Shown here: one piece after another, positions 1 to 8,307 of the stretch
How the letters are laid out: the number at the start of each line of letters is the position of its first letter
How positions within the stretch are numbered: the stretch's first letter is position 1
Assembly: GCF_006539865.1 (NCBI RefSeq)
Contig: NZ_BJNV01000059.1
Coordinates: 1-32,146 of the forward strand
From: Zoogloea ramigera
Lineage (GTDB): Bacteria; Pseudomonadota; Gammaproteobacteria; Burkholderiales; Rhodocyclaceae
DNA: 32,146 nucleotides
Direction: 5' to 3'
Position numbers and translations under genes: made by a program
The notes under the pieces: model-generated
Told to the model about the DNA's origin: nothing
Database searches by the model: none
The model's input: only the letters and a program-made list of their open reading frames with translations

Positions 1-1
1 G

Positions 2-3000
2 GACGAGCGTTCGGCGGCCATCGGCGACAAGGTGTGGCTGGACAGCAACGCCAACGGCGTGCAGGACGCGGGCGAAGCCGGCATTGCCGGTGTCACCGTC
101 AAGCTGCTCGACAGTGCCGGCGGCGTGCTGAGCACCAGCACCACCGACGCCAGCGGCAACTACCTGTTCAGCAACCTCACCCCGGGCGATTACGCGGTGC
201 AGGTCGTGCTGCCGACGGGCTACTTCGCCAGCAGCAAGGACCAGGGCGGCAACGACGCGCTGGATTCCGACATCGACCCGACCACCGGCAAGACCATCAA
301 CACCACCCTCTCGGCCGGCGAGACCGACCGCAGCTGGGATGCCGGCCTGTATCAGAAGGCTTCCATCGGCGACCGCGTGTGGCTGGATACCAACAAGAAC
401 GGTGTGCAGGACAGCGGTGAAGCCGGCGTGGCCGGTGTGACCGTCAAGCTGCTCAACGCCGCGGGTGCCGAAGTGGCCACCGCCACCACCGACGCCAACG
501 GCAACTACCTGTTCCAGGGCCTGGTGCCGGGCAACTACTCGGTGAAGGTGATCGCCCCGACCGGCTACACCTTCACGGCGGCCGACCAGGGCGGCAACGA
601 CGCGCTGGATTCTGACGTGAATCAGACCACCGGGATTGCCGCCCAGACCACCCTCGTCTCCGGCGAGAACGATGTCTCCTGGGATGCGGGTCTGGTTGCC
701 CCGAGCGCCTCCTACGGTGACCGGGTGTGGCTCGACAAGAACGCCAACGGCGTGCAGGACGCGGGTGAAGCCGGCCTGGCCGGTGTCACCGTGAAGCTGC
801 TCAACAGCATCGGCAGCGTGGTGGCCACCACCACCACCGACGCCAACGGCAACTACCTGTTCAACAACCTCACGCCGGGCGACTACTCCGCCCAGGTCGT
901 GGCGCCGACCGGCTACTTCGTCAGCGCCAAGGACCAGGGTGGCAACGACGCCACCGACAGCGACTTCGACCCGACCACCGGCAAGACCGTCTCCACGACG
1001 CTTGTCGCTGGCGAGAACGACCTGTCCTGGGATGCGGGCCTCTACCAGAAGGCTTCCATCGGCGACAAGGTGTGGGCCGACTGCGACAACGACGGCATCC
1101 AGGACGCGGGCGAAGCCGGCGTGCCGGGCGTCACCGTCAAGCTGCTGAACGCCAGCGGCAACGTGATCGCCACCACCCTCACCGACGGCAACGGCAACTA
1201 CGTCTTCAAGGACCTGATGCCCGGAACCTACTCGGTGCAGTTCGTGGCGCCGGCCGGCTACACCTTCACGGCGGCCGATCAGGGCAGCAACGACGCCGTG
1301 GATTCCGACGTGGGCGCCACGGTGGTGCTGGGCACGACCAACCTGATCGTCAACGGCAGCTTCGAGTCGGGCACCACCGGCTGGTGCGGCAACGGTGACT
1401 ACATCGAGGTGAATACTGCCTCTTCCTACGGCGTGAGCGGTGCCACCGGCAGCAAGGTGCTCGAACTGGATGCCAACTGCACCGGCACGGTCACCGGCGT
1501 CTATCAGGACGTCACCACGGTGGCCGGCCAGACCTACCAGCTGACCCTGGACGTGGCCCAGCGCGCGGGCTACGCCGCGGCGACCAACACCGTCGAAGTG
1601 TTCTGGGAAGGCAGCAAGATCGCCACCATCGATCCGGCCTCGACGACGCTGACCAAGTACGTCTTAACGGTCACCGCCAACGATGCCAGCAGCCGCCTCG
1701 AGTTCCGCGAGCAGTCGGGTGACGACGACAGCATCGGCGGCATCATCGACAACGTCAGCCTCGTCACGGTCAACGCCGGCGGCACGGTGGGCAACACCAT
1801 CCAGACCACTCTGGAATCCGGTGAAAACGACCGGACCTGGGACGCTGGCCTGACCGTCAAGCCGGTCACCGCCTGCTTCGACTTCTCGGGCAACACCGCC
1901 ACCGACGGCACCGACGGCAACATCCTGTCGTACTCCAACAACGGCATCTCGGTGAACGCCAGCGCCTTTAGCCGCGACAAGACGACCGGTGCGTGGGCCA
2001 AGGCCTACCTCGGCGCCTATGGCGGCGGCCTCGGCGTGACCGACAGCAGCGAAGGCACCGGCAGCGGCGACGTCCATACGGTGGACAACAACGGCACCCG
2101 TGACAACTACGTGCTGTTCGAGTTCTCGCAGTCTGTGGTGGTCGACAAGGCCTACCTGGGCTACGTCGTCTGCGACAGCGACGCCAAGGTGTGGATCGGC
2201 ACGGTCGATGGGGCCTTCAACAGCCACATCGCCCTGACCGACGCGGTGCTCTCCAGCATGGGCTTCACCGAAGTCAATGCCACCACCCTGACCAGCGCCC
2301 GCTGGGCCGATCTGAACGCCAACGGTTTCGTGGGCAACGTGCTCGTCGTCGCGGCCAACCCCGGCCAGACCGACGACTACTTCAAGATCGACCAGTTGGT
2401 GGTGAACAGCGCCTCCGCCTTCTGCGCCACCGATGTCTCCATCGGTGACCGGGTGTGGAACGACGCCAACATGAACGGCGTGCAGGATTCCGGCGAAGCC
2501 GGCATCTCCGGTGTGACCGTCAAGCTGCTCAACAGCGCCGGCACGGTGGTCACCACGACCACCACCGACGTCAACGGCAACTACCTGTTCTCGAAGCTCG
2601 CCGCCGGCGACTACAAGATCCAGGTCGTCACGCCGAACGGCTACACCATCACCGGCAAGGACTTGGGCGGTAACGACGCTGCCGACAGCGACATCGACGG
2701 CACCGGCACCACCGGCGTCTACACGCTGACCCAGGGCAGCAACAACCTGAACGTGGATGCGGGCTTCTACTGCCCGCCGGTCACCGGCAAGATCGGCGAC
2801 CGGGTGTGGGAAGACGCCAACTTCAACGGCATCCAGGACGCGGGCGAAGCCGGCATCAAGGGCATCACCGTTAAGCTGCTCAACGCCGCCGGCGCCGTGG
2901 TCGCCACGACCACCACCGACACCAGCGGCAACTACTTGTTCAGCAACGTGAATGCGGGCGACTACAAGGTGCAGGTGGTGACCCCCACCGGCTACTACGT

Positions 3001-4255
3001 CACCAAGCAGGATCAGGCGGGCTGGAACGGCACCGACAGCGCCTTCAACGGCTCCGGCTACACCGGCACCCTCTCCCTGGTGGCGGGCCAGACCCTCACC
3101 AAGGTGGATGCGGGCCTGTATCGCAAGGCCAGCGTCGGCGACAAGGTGTGGATGGACTTCAACAGCAACGGCCTGCAGGACAGCGGCGACGGTGGTGTCA
3201 TCAACGTCACGGTCAAGCTGCTCAACGCCGCCGGCACCGTGGTGGCCACCACCAAGACCGATGGCAACGGCTGCTACAGCTTCACCAACCTGGACCCGGG
3301 CCAGTACAGCCTGCAGTTCGACAAGTCGTCTGCCTACTACTACACCGGCAAGTACGACTGGTGGGGCAACGCCCTCAAGCAGAGCGTCAACCAGTCGAGC
3401 TACCAATGGACGACGAAGGACGTCTCCGGCAACGCCTACGATGCCTCCGACTCGGATGTCGCGCGTGTCTCCTCGACGTATTACAACCAGGGCGTGACCG
3501 ACAAGTTCACCCTGGTGTCGGGCGAGTACGACAACACCCTCGACGCCGGCATCTGCCCGATCGTCATCGACCTGGACGGCAACGGCATCCAGACCGTCAG
3601 CCGTGAGAACGCCAACGGCACCTTCGACCTGCTGGGCACCGGCGTCGCCGTCAAGTCCGGCTGGCTGTCGGGTGGCGACGGCTTCCTGGCGATCGACAGC
3701 AACGGCAACGGCCGCATCGACGACATCAGCGAACTGTTCGGCGGCAACGCCGTCGGCCAGGGCTTCGCCAAGCTGTCGGCCTTCGACAGCAACGGCGACG
3801 GCCTGGTGGACCGCAACGACGCAGCCTTCGGCGAGCTGAAGATCTGGGTGGACGCCAACGGCAACCACCAGACCGACGCCGGCGAGCTGATGGGCCTTAC
3901 CGACGCGGGCGTGGCCAGTCTGAACCTGGACTACTTCGCCCTCCCGGCGGTCGATGCGCAGGGCAACCTGCACCTCGAGCGCAGCGTCGCAACCCTCGCC
4001 GATGGCCGTGCGGTGGACATGACCGACGTGTATTTCAACGTCGATGCCCAGGAAGCCGCCCAGGCCGGCGCCCAGCTGCCGACCATGGCCGAGCTGCTCG
4101 GTGACGACACCAGCCTCGACCTGCTGCTGGGCGTCAGCGTCGCCGCCACCGACGTGGCCGCTGTCGCCGCCCCGGTGAGCGACGCCGCGGTTGCCGCCCT
4201 CGGCCAGCTGTCCGGCCTGTACCAGGAGCAGCAATACGCCCTGATGGCCGCCTAA
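2..4255 (+). CDS. Large SdrD B-repeat surface/secreted protein, 5' end outside window
   Basis: The reading frame is open from base 2, so this is the C-terminal 1417 residues of a longer protein. It holds seven SdrD B-like repeats (Cna-B-type fold), each beginning with an IGDRVW-like motif followed by a D-x-N-x-NGVQD-x-GE loop that should bind calcium, and ending in WDAGL. A lectin- or carbohydrate-binding-like module (about 1330-1775, starting NLIVNGSFESG) interrupts repeat 4. A second non-repeat module (about 1855-2430) lies between repeats 4 and 5. The tail (3559-3940) has EF-hand-like loops, for example DLDGNG, DSNGNGRIDD and DSNGDGLVD, as in large calcium-binding adhesins. I saw no RTX nonapeptide array, LPXTG motif or PEP-CTERM anchor, so the secretion route is open; type I secretion is the most plausible guess. 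Role in adhesion or biofilm is inferred from domain type only. Confidence 0.85.
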   Translation, partial: DERSAAIGDKVWLDSNANGVQDAGEAGIAGVTVKLLDSAGGVLSTSTTDASGNYLFSNLTPGDYAVQVVLPTGYFASSKDQGGNDALDSDIDPTTGKTINTTLSAGETDRSWDAGLYQKASIGDRVWLDTNKNGVQDSGEAGVAGVTVKLLNAAGAEVATATTDANGNYLFQGLVPGNYSVKVIAPTGYTFTAADQGGNDALDSDVNQTTGIAAQTTLVSGENDVSWDAGLVAPSASYGDRVWLDKNANGVQDAGEAGLAGVTVKLLNSIGSVVATTTTDANGNYLFNNLTPGDYSAQVVAPTGYFVSAKDQGGNDATDSDFDPTTGKTVSTTLVAGENDLSWDAGLYQKASIGDKVWADCDNDGIQDAGEAGVPGVTVKLLNASGNVIATTLTDGNGNYVFKDLMPGTYSVQFVAPAGYTFTAADQGSNDAVDSDVGATVVLGTTNLIVNGSFESGTTGWCGNGDYIEVNTASSYGVSGATGSKVLELDANCTGTVTGVYQDVTTVAGQTYQLTLDVAQRAGYAAATNTVEVFWEGSKIATIDPASTTLTKYVLTVTANDASSRLEFREQSGDDDSIGGIIDNVSLVTVNAGGTVGNTIQTTLESGENDRTWDAGLTVKPVTACFDFSGNTATDGTDGNILSYSNNGISVNASAFSRDKTTGAWAKAYLGAYGGGLGVTDSSEGTGSGDVHTVDNNGTRDNYVLFEFSQSVVVDKAYLGYVVCDSDAKVWIGTVDGAFNSHIALTDAVLSSMGFTEVNATTLTSARWADLNANGFVGNVLVVAANPGQTDDYFKIDQLVVNSASAFCATDVSIGDRVWNDANMNGVQDSGEAGISGVTVKLLNSAGTVVTTTTTDVNGNYLFSKLAAGDYKIQVVTPNGYTITGKDLGGNDAADSDIDGTGTTGVYTLTQGSNNLNVDAGFYCPPVTGKIGDRVWEDANFNGIQDAGEAGIKGITVKLLNAAGAVVATTTTDTSGNYLFSNVNAGDYKVQVVTPTGYYVTKQDQAGWNGTDSAFNGSGYTGTLSLVAGQTLTKVDAGLYRKASVGDKVWMDFNSNGLQDSGDGGVINVTVKLLNAAGTVVATTKTDGNGCYSFTNLDPGQYSLQFDKSSAYYYTGKYDWWGNALKQSVNQSSYQWTTKDVSGNAYDASDSDVARVSSTYYNQGVTDKFTLVSGEYDNTLDAGICPIVIDLDGNGIQTVSRENANGTFDLLGTGVAVKSGWLSGGDGFLAIDSNGNGRIDDISELFGGNAVGQGFAKLSAFDSNGDGLVDRNDAAFGELKIWVDANGNHQTDAGELMGLTDAGVASLNLDYFALPAVDAQGNLHLERSVATLADGRAVDMTDVYFNVDAQEAAQAGAQLPTMAELLGDDTSLDLLLGVSVAATDVAAVAAPVSDAAVAALGQLSGLYQEQQYALMAA
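14..3556 (+). repeat. Seven tandem SdrD B-like coding repeats, about 345 bp each
   Basis: The conserved IGD-type motif starts at about 20, 365, 713, 1058, 2441, 2792 and 3134. The spacing between neighbouring uninterrupted repeats is 345, 348, 345, 351 and 342 bases. The gap from 1058 to 2441 is larger because two unrelated modules are inserted. Some stretches are identical at DNA level, for instance the segment coding NANGVQDAGEAG in repeats 1 and 3. Confidence 0.85.
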
Positions 4256-4262
4256 GCGCCCC

Positions 4263-4293
4263 TGCGCCGGCCGGCCGCAAACCGGCCGGCGCA
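4263..4293 (+). terminator. Strong hairpin between adhesin and PEP-CTERM genes
   Basis: A perfect 12-bp GC-rich stem (4263-4274 with 4282-4293) encloses a 7-base loop, 8 bases after the adhesin stop codon. There is no clean T-run straight after it (the next Ts are at about 4306-4309). It could be a weak terminator, an mRNA 3' stabiliser or an attenuator for the next gene. Confidence 0.45.
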
Positions 4294-4341
4294 CTCCACG
4301 AACACTTTTCGACCCCTTACTTTTCAACACAGGAGCAACAA

Positions 4342-5010
4342 ATGATGCACGCCCCCATTCTCAAGAAGGCCGCCCTGGCCCTCGCCGCCGCCGGCCTGAT
4401 GGCCAGCGTTCCCGCCCATGCCGACACCCTCGCCACGGAGCTCGACATCAACACCCTGATGGGCTTCACCGTCGATGTGGCCAGCACCGGCCCCCAGGCT
4501 GTCGACACCGGCATCTTCAACGTCAGCAACCTCAGCACCAACGGCAGCTTCCTGGCCTTCTGCTACGAGCTGCTGCAAGGCGTGAGCGTGAACACCCTCA
4601 CCGGCCTGCCCTTCGACGCCTCCAGCGTGATCCCGGCTGCCGTGCAGACCCTGTTCAACCAGAGCTACGCCGAAGTGCACTTCGACAACGCCGTCGAAGT
4701 GGCCGGCTTCCAGATTGCCCTGTGGGAAACCCTCGACGACAACAACCTCAACACCGGCAACCTCAGCAACTGGGGCGGTGCCACCAACAGCGCCGACGAA
4801 GGTGACGCCCTGTTCAACGCCGAGATCTTCCTCGACCGCGTGGCCAACGGCGGCGCCAGCACCGGCAACTACCAGCTGACGATCTGGCAGAGCCCGGACA
4901 GCCAGGACATCATCCAGGCCTCCACCGCCGCGATCCCCGAGCCGACCAGCCTGATGCTGGGCGCCCTGGGCCTGGCCGGCCTGTCGCTGGTGCGTCGCCG
5001 CAAGGCCTGA
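4342..5010 (+). CDS. PEP-CTERM sorting domain protein (exosortase substrate)
   Basis: A 222-residue exported protein. It has a typical Sec signal peptide (KK at 8-9, a hydrophobic core, likely cleavage after AHA at residue 27) and a C-terminal PEP-CTERM tripartite signal: IPEP at 198-201, a hydrophobic stretch, then RRRKA at the very end. Proteins with this signal are exported and processed by an exosortase, usually in exopolysaccharide-producing Gram-negatives. The middle part (residues 28-195) is rich in Asn, Thr, Ser and Asp and contains one Cys (FCYELLQG), as in other small PEP-CTERM proteins; its own function is unknown. The start ATG is preceded by AGGAG at 4331-4335. It follows the adhesin by 86 bases and ends just before a strong terminator. 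No exosortase gene lies in the window. Confidence 0.92.
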   Translation: MMHAPILKKAALALAAAGLMASVPAHADTLATELDINTLMGFTVDVASTGPQAVDTGIFNVSNLSTNGSFLAFCYELLQGVSVNTLTGLPFDASSVIPAAVQTLFNQSYAEVHFDNAVEVAGFQIALWETLDDNNLNTGNLSNWGGATNSADEGDALFNAEIFLDRVANGGASTGNYQLTIWQSPDSQDIIQASTAAIPEPTSLMLGALGLAGLSLVRRRKA

Positions 5011-5060
5011 GCGACCGGGTGGGCGCCCCCGGGCGCCTGCTGAGTGTTCGACCGGAACAA

Positions 5061-5088
5061 GGCAAAAGGGGGCTCGCCCCCTTTTGCC
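5061..5088 (+). terminator. Rho-independent terminator after the PEP-CTERM gene
   Basis: A perfect 12-bp stem (5061-5072 with 5077-5088, arms GGCAAAAGGGGG and its complement) has a CTCG tetraloop and is followed by GTTT. The A-run in the left arm gives T-rich sequence at the end of the right arm, so it could work in both directions. Confidence 0.8.
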
Positions 5089-5275
5089 GTTTGCAGGGCG
5101 GGCGCATCACCTGGGGCATTTGGCGCCGATCGTGAAATATGTGGTCCGCCCGCGCGTGCCCCCGTGAAAAATGCGCCCTTGTCCCGGCGCCGCCTGGGCT
5201 ATTTTCTCCGGCGGGGCATCTTCCGGATGTTCTGCGGCCTGTCTGCCGCCCTGTTTTTCAGTATTCGAGGTTGTC

Positions 5276-6976
5276 ATGTACCGAACCCGCCTTCTTCCCG
5301 TCCTGACTCTCTCGGCGGGGCTCGCCATGCCGGCCCTGACGGTCCGTGCCGACGCAGTCATCTCCGGCACACCGCCCACCCTCACTTCCCAGCCGAGCCG
5401 CCCCGACCAGGACGGCATCGTCCGCGGCCAGGCGGCGCTGCGGATGAAGCACTTCGATCAGGCCGAGCGCGCTTTCGGCGAGGCCTACGAACTCAACCCC
5501 CGCTCCGTCGAGGCGATGCTCGGCCTGGCGGCCGCCACCCAGGCCCAGGGCAAGACCCGGCTCGCCCGCGACTGGATGAGCAGCGCCGTCGCCATCGCCC
5601 CGGGCCAGGCCAACGTCCTCCAGGCCCAGGCCCGTCTGCTCACCGAGCAGGGGCTGCTGCCCGACGCCGAGCGCAGCTACCACGCCGCCATCGCCAGCCA
5701 TCCGGGCATGGTCCAGCTCAAGCTCGACCTGGCGGCCCTGTATATCGACAAGCTCGGCAAGCCGGGGCAGGCCGTCGACCTGCTGCGTGAGGTTGTCCGC
5801 CAGCACCCGGAGATGGCCGCCGCCCAGCTCGGCCTCGGCATGGCCCTGTCGGCCGATGGCAAGTTCGAGGAGGCCTCCCGCTCCCTCGAGGACGCCGTCC
5901 GCCGTGATCCGGGCAATGCGGTCGCCCACCACGCCCTCGGTGTCGTGAGCCTCAGGCAGGGGCAGGCCGAGCGGGCCCTGGTGTCCTTCGACAAGGCCCT
6001 CTCCCTGCGCAAGGATTTCGCCAATTCGGTGCTCGCCCGGGGTGACGCCCTGCAGATGCTCGGCCGCCACGAGCAGGCCATCGAAGCCTATCAGCGCGCC
6101 GCCAGGCTGCTGCCCCAGAGCGTCGTGCCCCACCTGCAGCGGGCCCGGGCGCTGGAGCGCATGGAAAAGTTCGCCGAGGCCGAGGCGGCCTACCGGGAAG
6201 GCTTGAAGGTGGGCCCCAACGATCCGCGGCTCGCCAACAACCTGGCCTACCTGCTGGCGAACCGCCGCCTGCGTCTCGACGAGGCCCTGAGCCTGGCGAA
6301 GCAGGCCGTGGCCCGCGACCCCAAGCGGGCCACTTACCACGACACCCTCGGTGTGGTGTTGCAGCTGCGCGGCGACGAGGCCGGCGCCCGTCAGGCCTTC
6401 GAGCGGGGCCTGGCGCTGGAGCCGGGCAATGGCGCCCTGCGCCAGCGGCTGGCCCAATCTGCCACGCCGATAGCCATCAAGACCGCGGCGGTTCAGACCC
6501 CGGCGCCGGCGCCGACTCCGGCCGCCGCAGTGCCGCCTGTTGCGCCCGTCGCTGCCCCGGCGGGGGTGGCGGCCAAGCCCGCGGTGGCGCCGGTCGCGAA
6601 GGCCGCCGCGCCTGCCGTGGCTCCGGCGGCCCCTGCCGATGCCGGCAAGCTGGTGGCCGGACGCCTCGAGGCCTGGCGTCAGGCCTGGGAGGCCAAGGAC
6701 AGCGCCCGCTACCTGGCCTTCTACGGGAGCGCCTTCGTGCCGGCGGGCAACAAGCCCCGGGCCGCCTGGGAGACCGACCGCCGCGCCAAGCTCGACAAGA
6801 AGGGCGAGATCAAGGTGGTGCTCGGCGCGCCGAGCTTCAAGCTCGAGGGCGAGGTGGTGCGGGTGAGCTTCGAGCAGCGCTACCAGTCGGGCAACTACAG
6901 CGACGTGGTGAACAAGCAGCTCGAGTGGGTCAAGGACGGCGGCGACTGGAAGATCCGCCGCGAAGCGCAGCTCTGA
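5276..6976 (+). CDS. Exported TPR protein with NTF2/Cds6-like C-terminal domain
   Basis: A 566-residue protein. The ATG at 5276 is chosen because TCGAGG lies 5-10 bases upstream and the product then starts with a good Sec signal peptide (MYRTRLL, hydrophobic core, cleavage near VRA at 23-25); an in-frame extension to 5171 would bury the signal. Residues about 45-400 are a run of tetratricopeptide repeats, recognisable by the G/A-Y/F-x-A-L pattern and by NPRSVEA, DPGNAVAHHALG and LEPGNGALR. A Pro/Ala-rich linker follows (about 405-455), then a 105-residue C-terminal domain (YLAFYGSAF, WKIRREAQL) that resembles the NTF2-like domain found at the C terminus of some L,D-transpeptidase/Cds6-type periplasmic proteins. 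It is probably a periplasmic scaffold, possibly in envelope or exopolysaccharide work. The gene converges on the diguanylate cyclase gene. Confidence 0.85.
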   Translation: MYRTRLLPVLTLSAGLAMPALTVRADAVISGTPPTLTSQPSRPDQDGIVRGQAALRMKHFDQAERAFGEAYELNPRSVEAMLGLAAATQAQGKTRLARDWMSSAVAIAPGQANVLQAQARLLTEQGLLPDAERSYHAAIASHPGMVQLKLDLAALYIDKLGKPGQAVDLLREVVRQHPEMAAAQLGLGMALSADGKFEEASRSLEDAVRRDPGNAVAHHALGVVSLRQGQAERALVSFDKALSLRKDFANSVLARGDALQMLGRHEQAIEAYQRAARLLPQSVVPHLQRARALERMEKFAEAEAAYREGLKVGPNDPRLANNLAYLLANRRLRLDEALSLAKQAVARDPKRATYHDTLGVVLQLRGDEAGARQAFERGLALEPGNGALRQRLAQSATPIAIKTAAVQTPAPAPTPAAAVPPVAPVAAPAGVAAKPAVAPVAKAAAPAVAPAAPADAGKLVAGRLEAWRQAWEAKDSARYLAFYGSAFVPAGNKPRAAWETDRRAKLDKKGEIKVVLGAPSFKLEGEVVRVSFEQRYQSGNYSDVVNKQLEWVKDGGDWKIRREAQL

Positions 6977-6981
6977 ACCTG

Positions 6982-7003
6982 CCCGCCTGCGCCGTCAGGC
7001 GGG
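6982..7003. terminator. Hairpin between convergent genes
   Basis: An 8-bp stem (6982-6989 with 6996-7003, arms CCCGCCTG and CAGGCGGG) with a 6-base loop lies 5 bases after the TPR gene stop and next to the 3' end of the convergent diguanylate cyclase gene. The trailing sequence TTGT is a poor U-tract, so termination is plausible but not certain. Confidence 0.5.
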
Positions 7004-7006
7004 TTG

Positions 7007-8164
7007 TCAGGCGATGTGCCAGCGGTGGCCGCCGGCATTCTTGGCGGCGTACATGGCCCGGTCGGCGAGGTTCAGCAGGTGTTCCAGGCTGTGGCCGTCC
7101 TGCGGGTAGCAGGCGATGCCGATGCTGCCCCCGAGCCGGCAGCCAGGTGTTTCGTCTGCGGGGGCGCTGGCCACGGCGGTGAGGAGGCGGCTGCAGAATT
7201 GCTCGATGTCCTCGCCTTGCAGCTTGGGGCACAGGATCGCAAATTCGTCGCCCCCCAGCCTGGCCACCACGTCGGTGGCACGGGCCGCGGAGGCCAGCTT
7301 GTCTGCCAGCCGCACCAGGATCTGGTCGCCCATGGCGTGGCCGTAGCGGTCGTTGATCGGCTTGAAGCCGTCCAGGTCGAGCATCATGACGGCGCCCCCC
7401 GCGTTCTCCATCTGGGCCCGGGTGAGGATGGCGAGGGCCGCCTCGGTGAAGCCCTTGCGGTTGGACAGGCCGGTGAGCGGGTCGTGGCGGGCCAGCTCCC
7501 GCCAGCGATGGCTGTCGCCCTCGACCTCGCGGAAATGGCGCAGCATTCCAAAGACGATCAGCAGAAAGTTCGCCAGCGCCAGCACGAAGGCGCCGGTCTG
7601 GATGGCGCGCAGCCGGGTGGCCTGGCGGACGGAGTCCCGCTCCAGAACCGTCGTGAGGCTGTTCATCAGGGCCAGCACGTCGCGGTTGTGGCGCACCATG
7701 TAGGCGGCAGCCTTCCTGGTGCGCTCGGACGCCTGCAGGCGGGTGTCGGAGAGCATGAGGGCCAGGGGGTTGACCAGCTTGCGCGCCGCCTCGACCGTCC
7801 GGGCCGCTTCGCCTTCAAGGCGCCGCAGCCTTGCGGGCGAGCCGTCGCCGCCGCGGGCCTCGCCGCCTTCCGCAAAGGCGGTGAGAGTCTGGTCAAAAAG
7901 CCCGAAGGCGGCCTCGAACTCGCCGCTGGCGGCCTCGAACTCTGCTGGGCTGCTGGCCTGGCTGGCCAGCAGCAGGGCCTTGGTGGTCTGCTGGGAGAGC
8001 ATCCGCTGGCGGCCCGCCAGGTTGATCGCCACCGCGTCCTGGGCCATCTGCTCGGCCAGCCACAGGTTGATGACCAGCACACTCAAATCCAGCGCGACGA
8101 ACAGCACGATCGCCGTGACGAGACGGCGTGGCGAGCCAATCAGGGCGCTGACTGGAATGGGCAT
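7007..8164 (-). CDS. Membrane diguanylate cyclase with PilJ-type sensor domain
   Basis: A 385-residue enzyme expected to make cyclic di-GMP from two GTP. A first membrane segment (about 16-36) is followed by a periplasmic domain with the motif NLAGRQRMLSQ (48-58), the signature of the PilJ/type IV pili methyl-accepting N-terminal sensor family, also seen in NarX-like sensors. A second membrane segment (about 187-207) leads into a GGDEF domain starting at HDPLTGLSNRKGF. The catalytic GGDEF is intact at 304-308, and an inhibitory I-site RATD sits at 295-298, the correct distance for product inhibition. There is no EAL or HD-GYP partner domain. The gene lies 143 bases downstream of pgk on the same strand but is separated from it by a terminator, so it probably has its own promoter. 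The ligand of the sensor is unknown. Confidence 0.92.
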   Translation of the reverse strand: MPIPVSALIGSPRRLVTAIVLFVALDLSVLVINLWLAEQMAQDAVAINLAGRQRMLSQQTTKALLLASQASSPAEFEAASGEFEAAFGLFDQTLTAFAEGGEARGGDGSPARLRRLEGEAARTVEAARKLVNPLALMLSDTRLQASERTRKAAAYMVRHNRDVLALMNSLTTVLERDSVRQATRLRAIQTGAFVLALANFLLIVFGMLRHFREVEGDSHRWRELARHDPLTGLSNRKGFTEAALAILTRAQMENAGGAVMMLDLDGFKPINDRYGHAMGDQILVRLADKLASAARATDVVARLGGDEFAILCPKLQGEDIEQFCSRLLTAVASAPADETPGCRLGGSIGIACYPQDGHSLEHLLNLADRAMYAAKNAGGHRWHIA

Positions 8165-8257
8165 GGTGAGATGGCGTACCCCCGGATCGTTGTATCCGAA
8201 GGGAAATGGTCGGAATGCCCGGTTATCGGCCTGAAGCGTTCGAGCTTGAAGCCGATC

Positions 8258-8283
8258 AAAAAAAAGCGGCCCGAAGGCCGCTT
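8258..8283 (-). terminator. Rho-independent terminator after pgk
   Basis: Read on the minus strand, an 8-bp stem (arms 8276-8283 and 8264-8271, AAGCGGCC/GGCCGCTT) with a 4-base loop runs into eight Ts (8258-8265). It starts 25 bases past the pgk stop codon and should end the tkt-gap-pgk transcript. Confidence 0.88.
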
Positions 8284-8307
8284 GAGGCGTTGCGCGAAGC
8301 GCGGCGC

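Noticed and set aside
2-4255. RTX toxin-type repeats in the first gene
   Set aside because: Calcium loops are of the EF-hand/SdrD type; no GGxGxDxLx nonapeptide array is present.
1664-4330. A long open frame on the minus strand opposite the SdrD-like gene (888 codons)
   Set aside because: It is antisense to a clear repeat protein, its translation is low-complexity Val/Gly/Ala/His-rich, and no domain is seen. It follows from G/C third-position bias.
5090-5275. Sigma-54 promoter upstream of the TPR or PEP-CTERM gene
   Set aside because: No GG-N10-GC pair with the usual TGGCAC/TTGCT flanks could be found.
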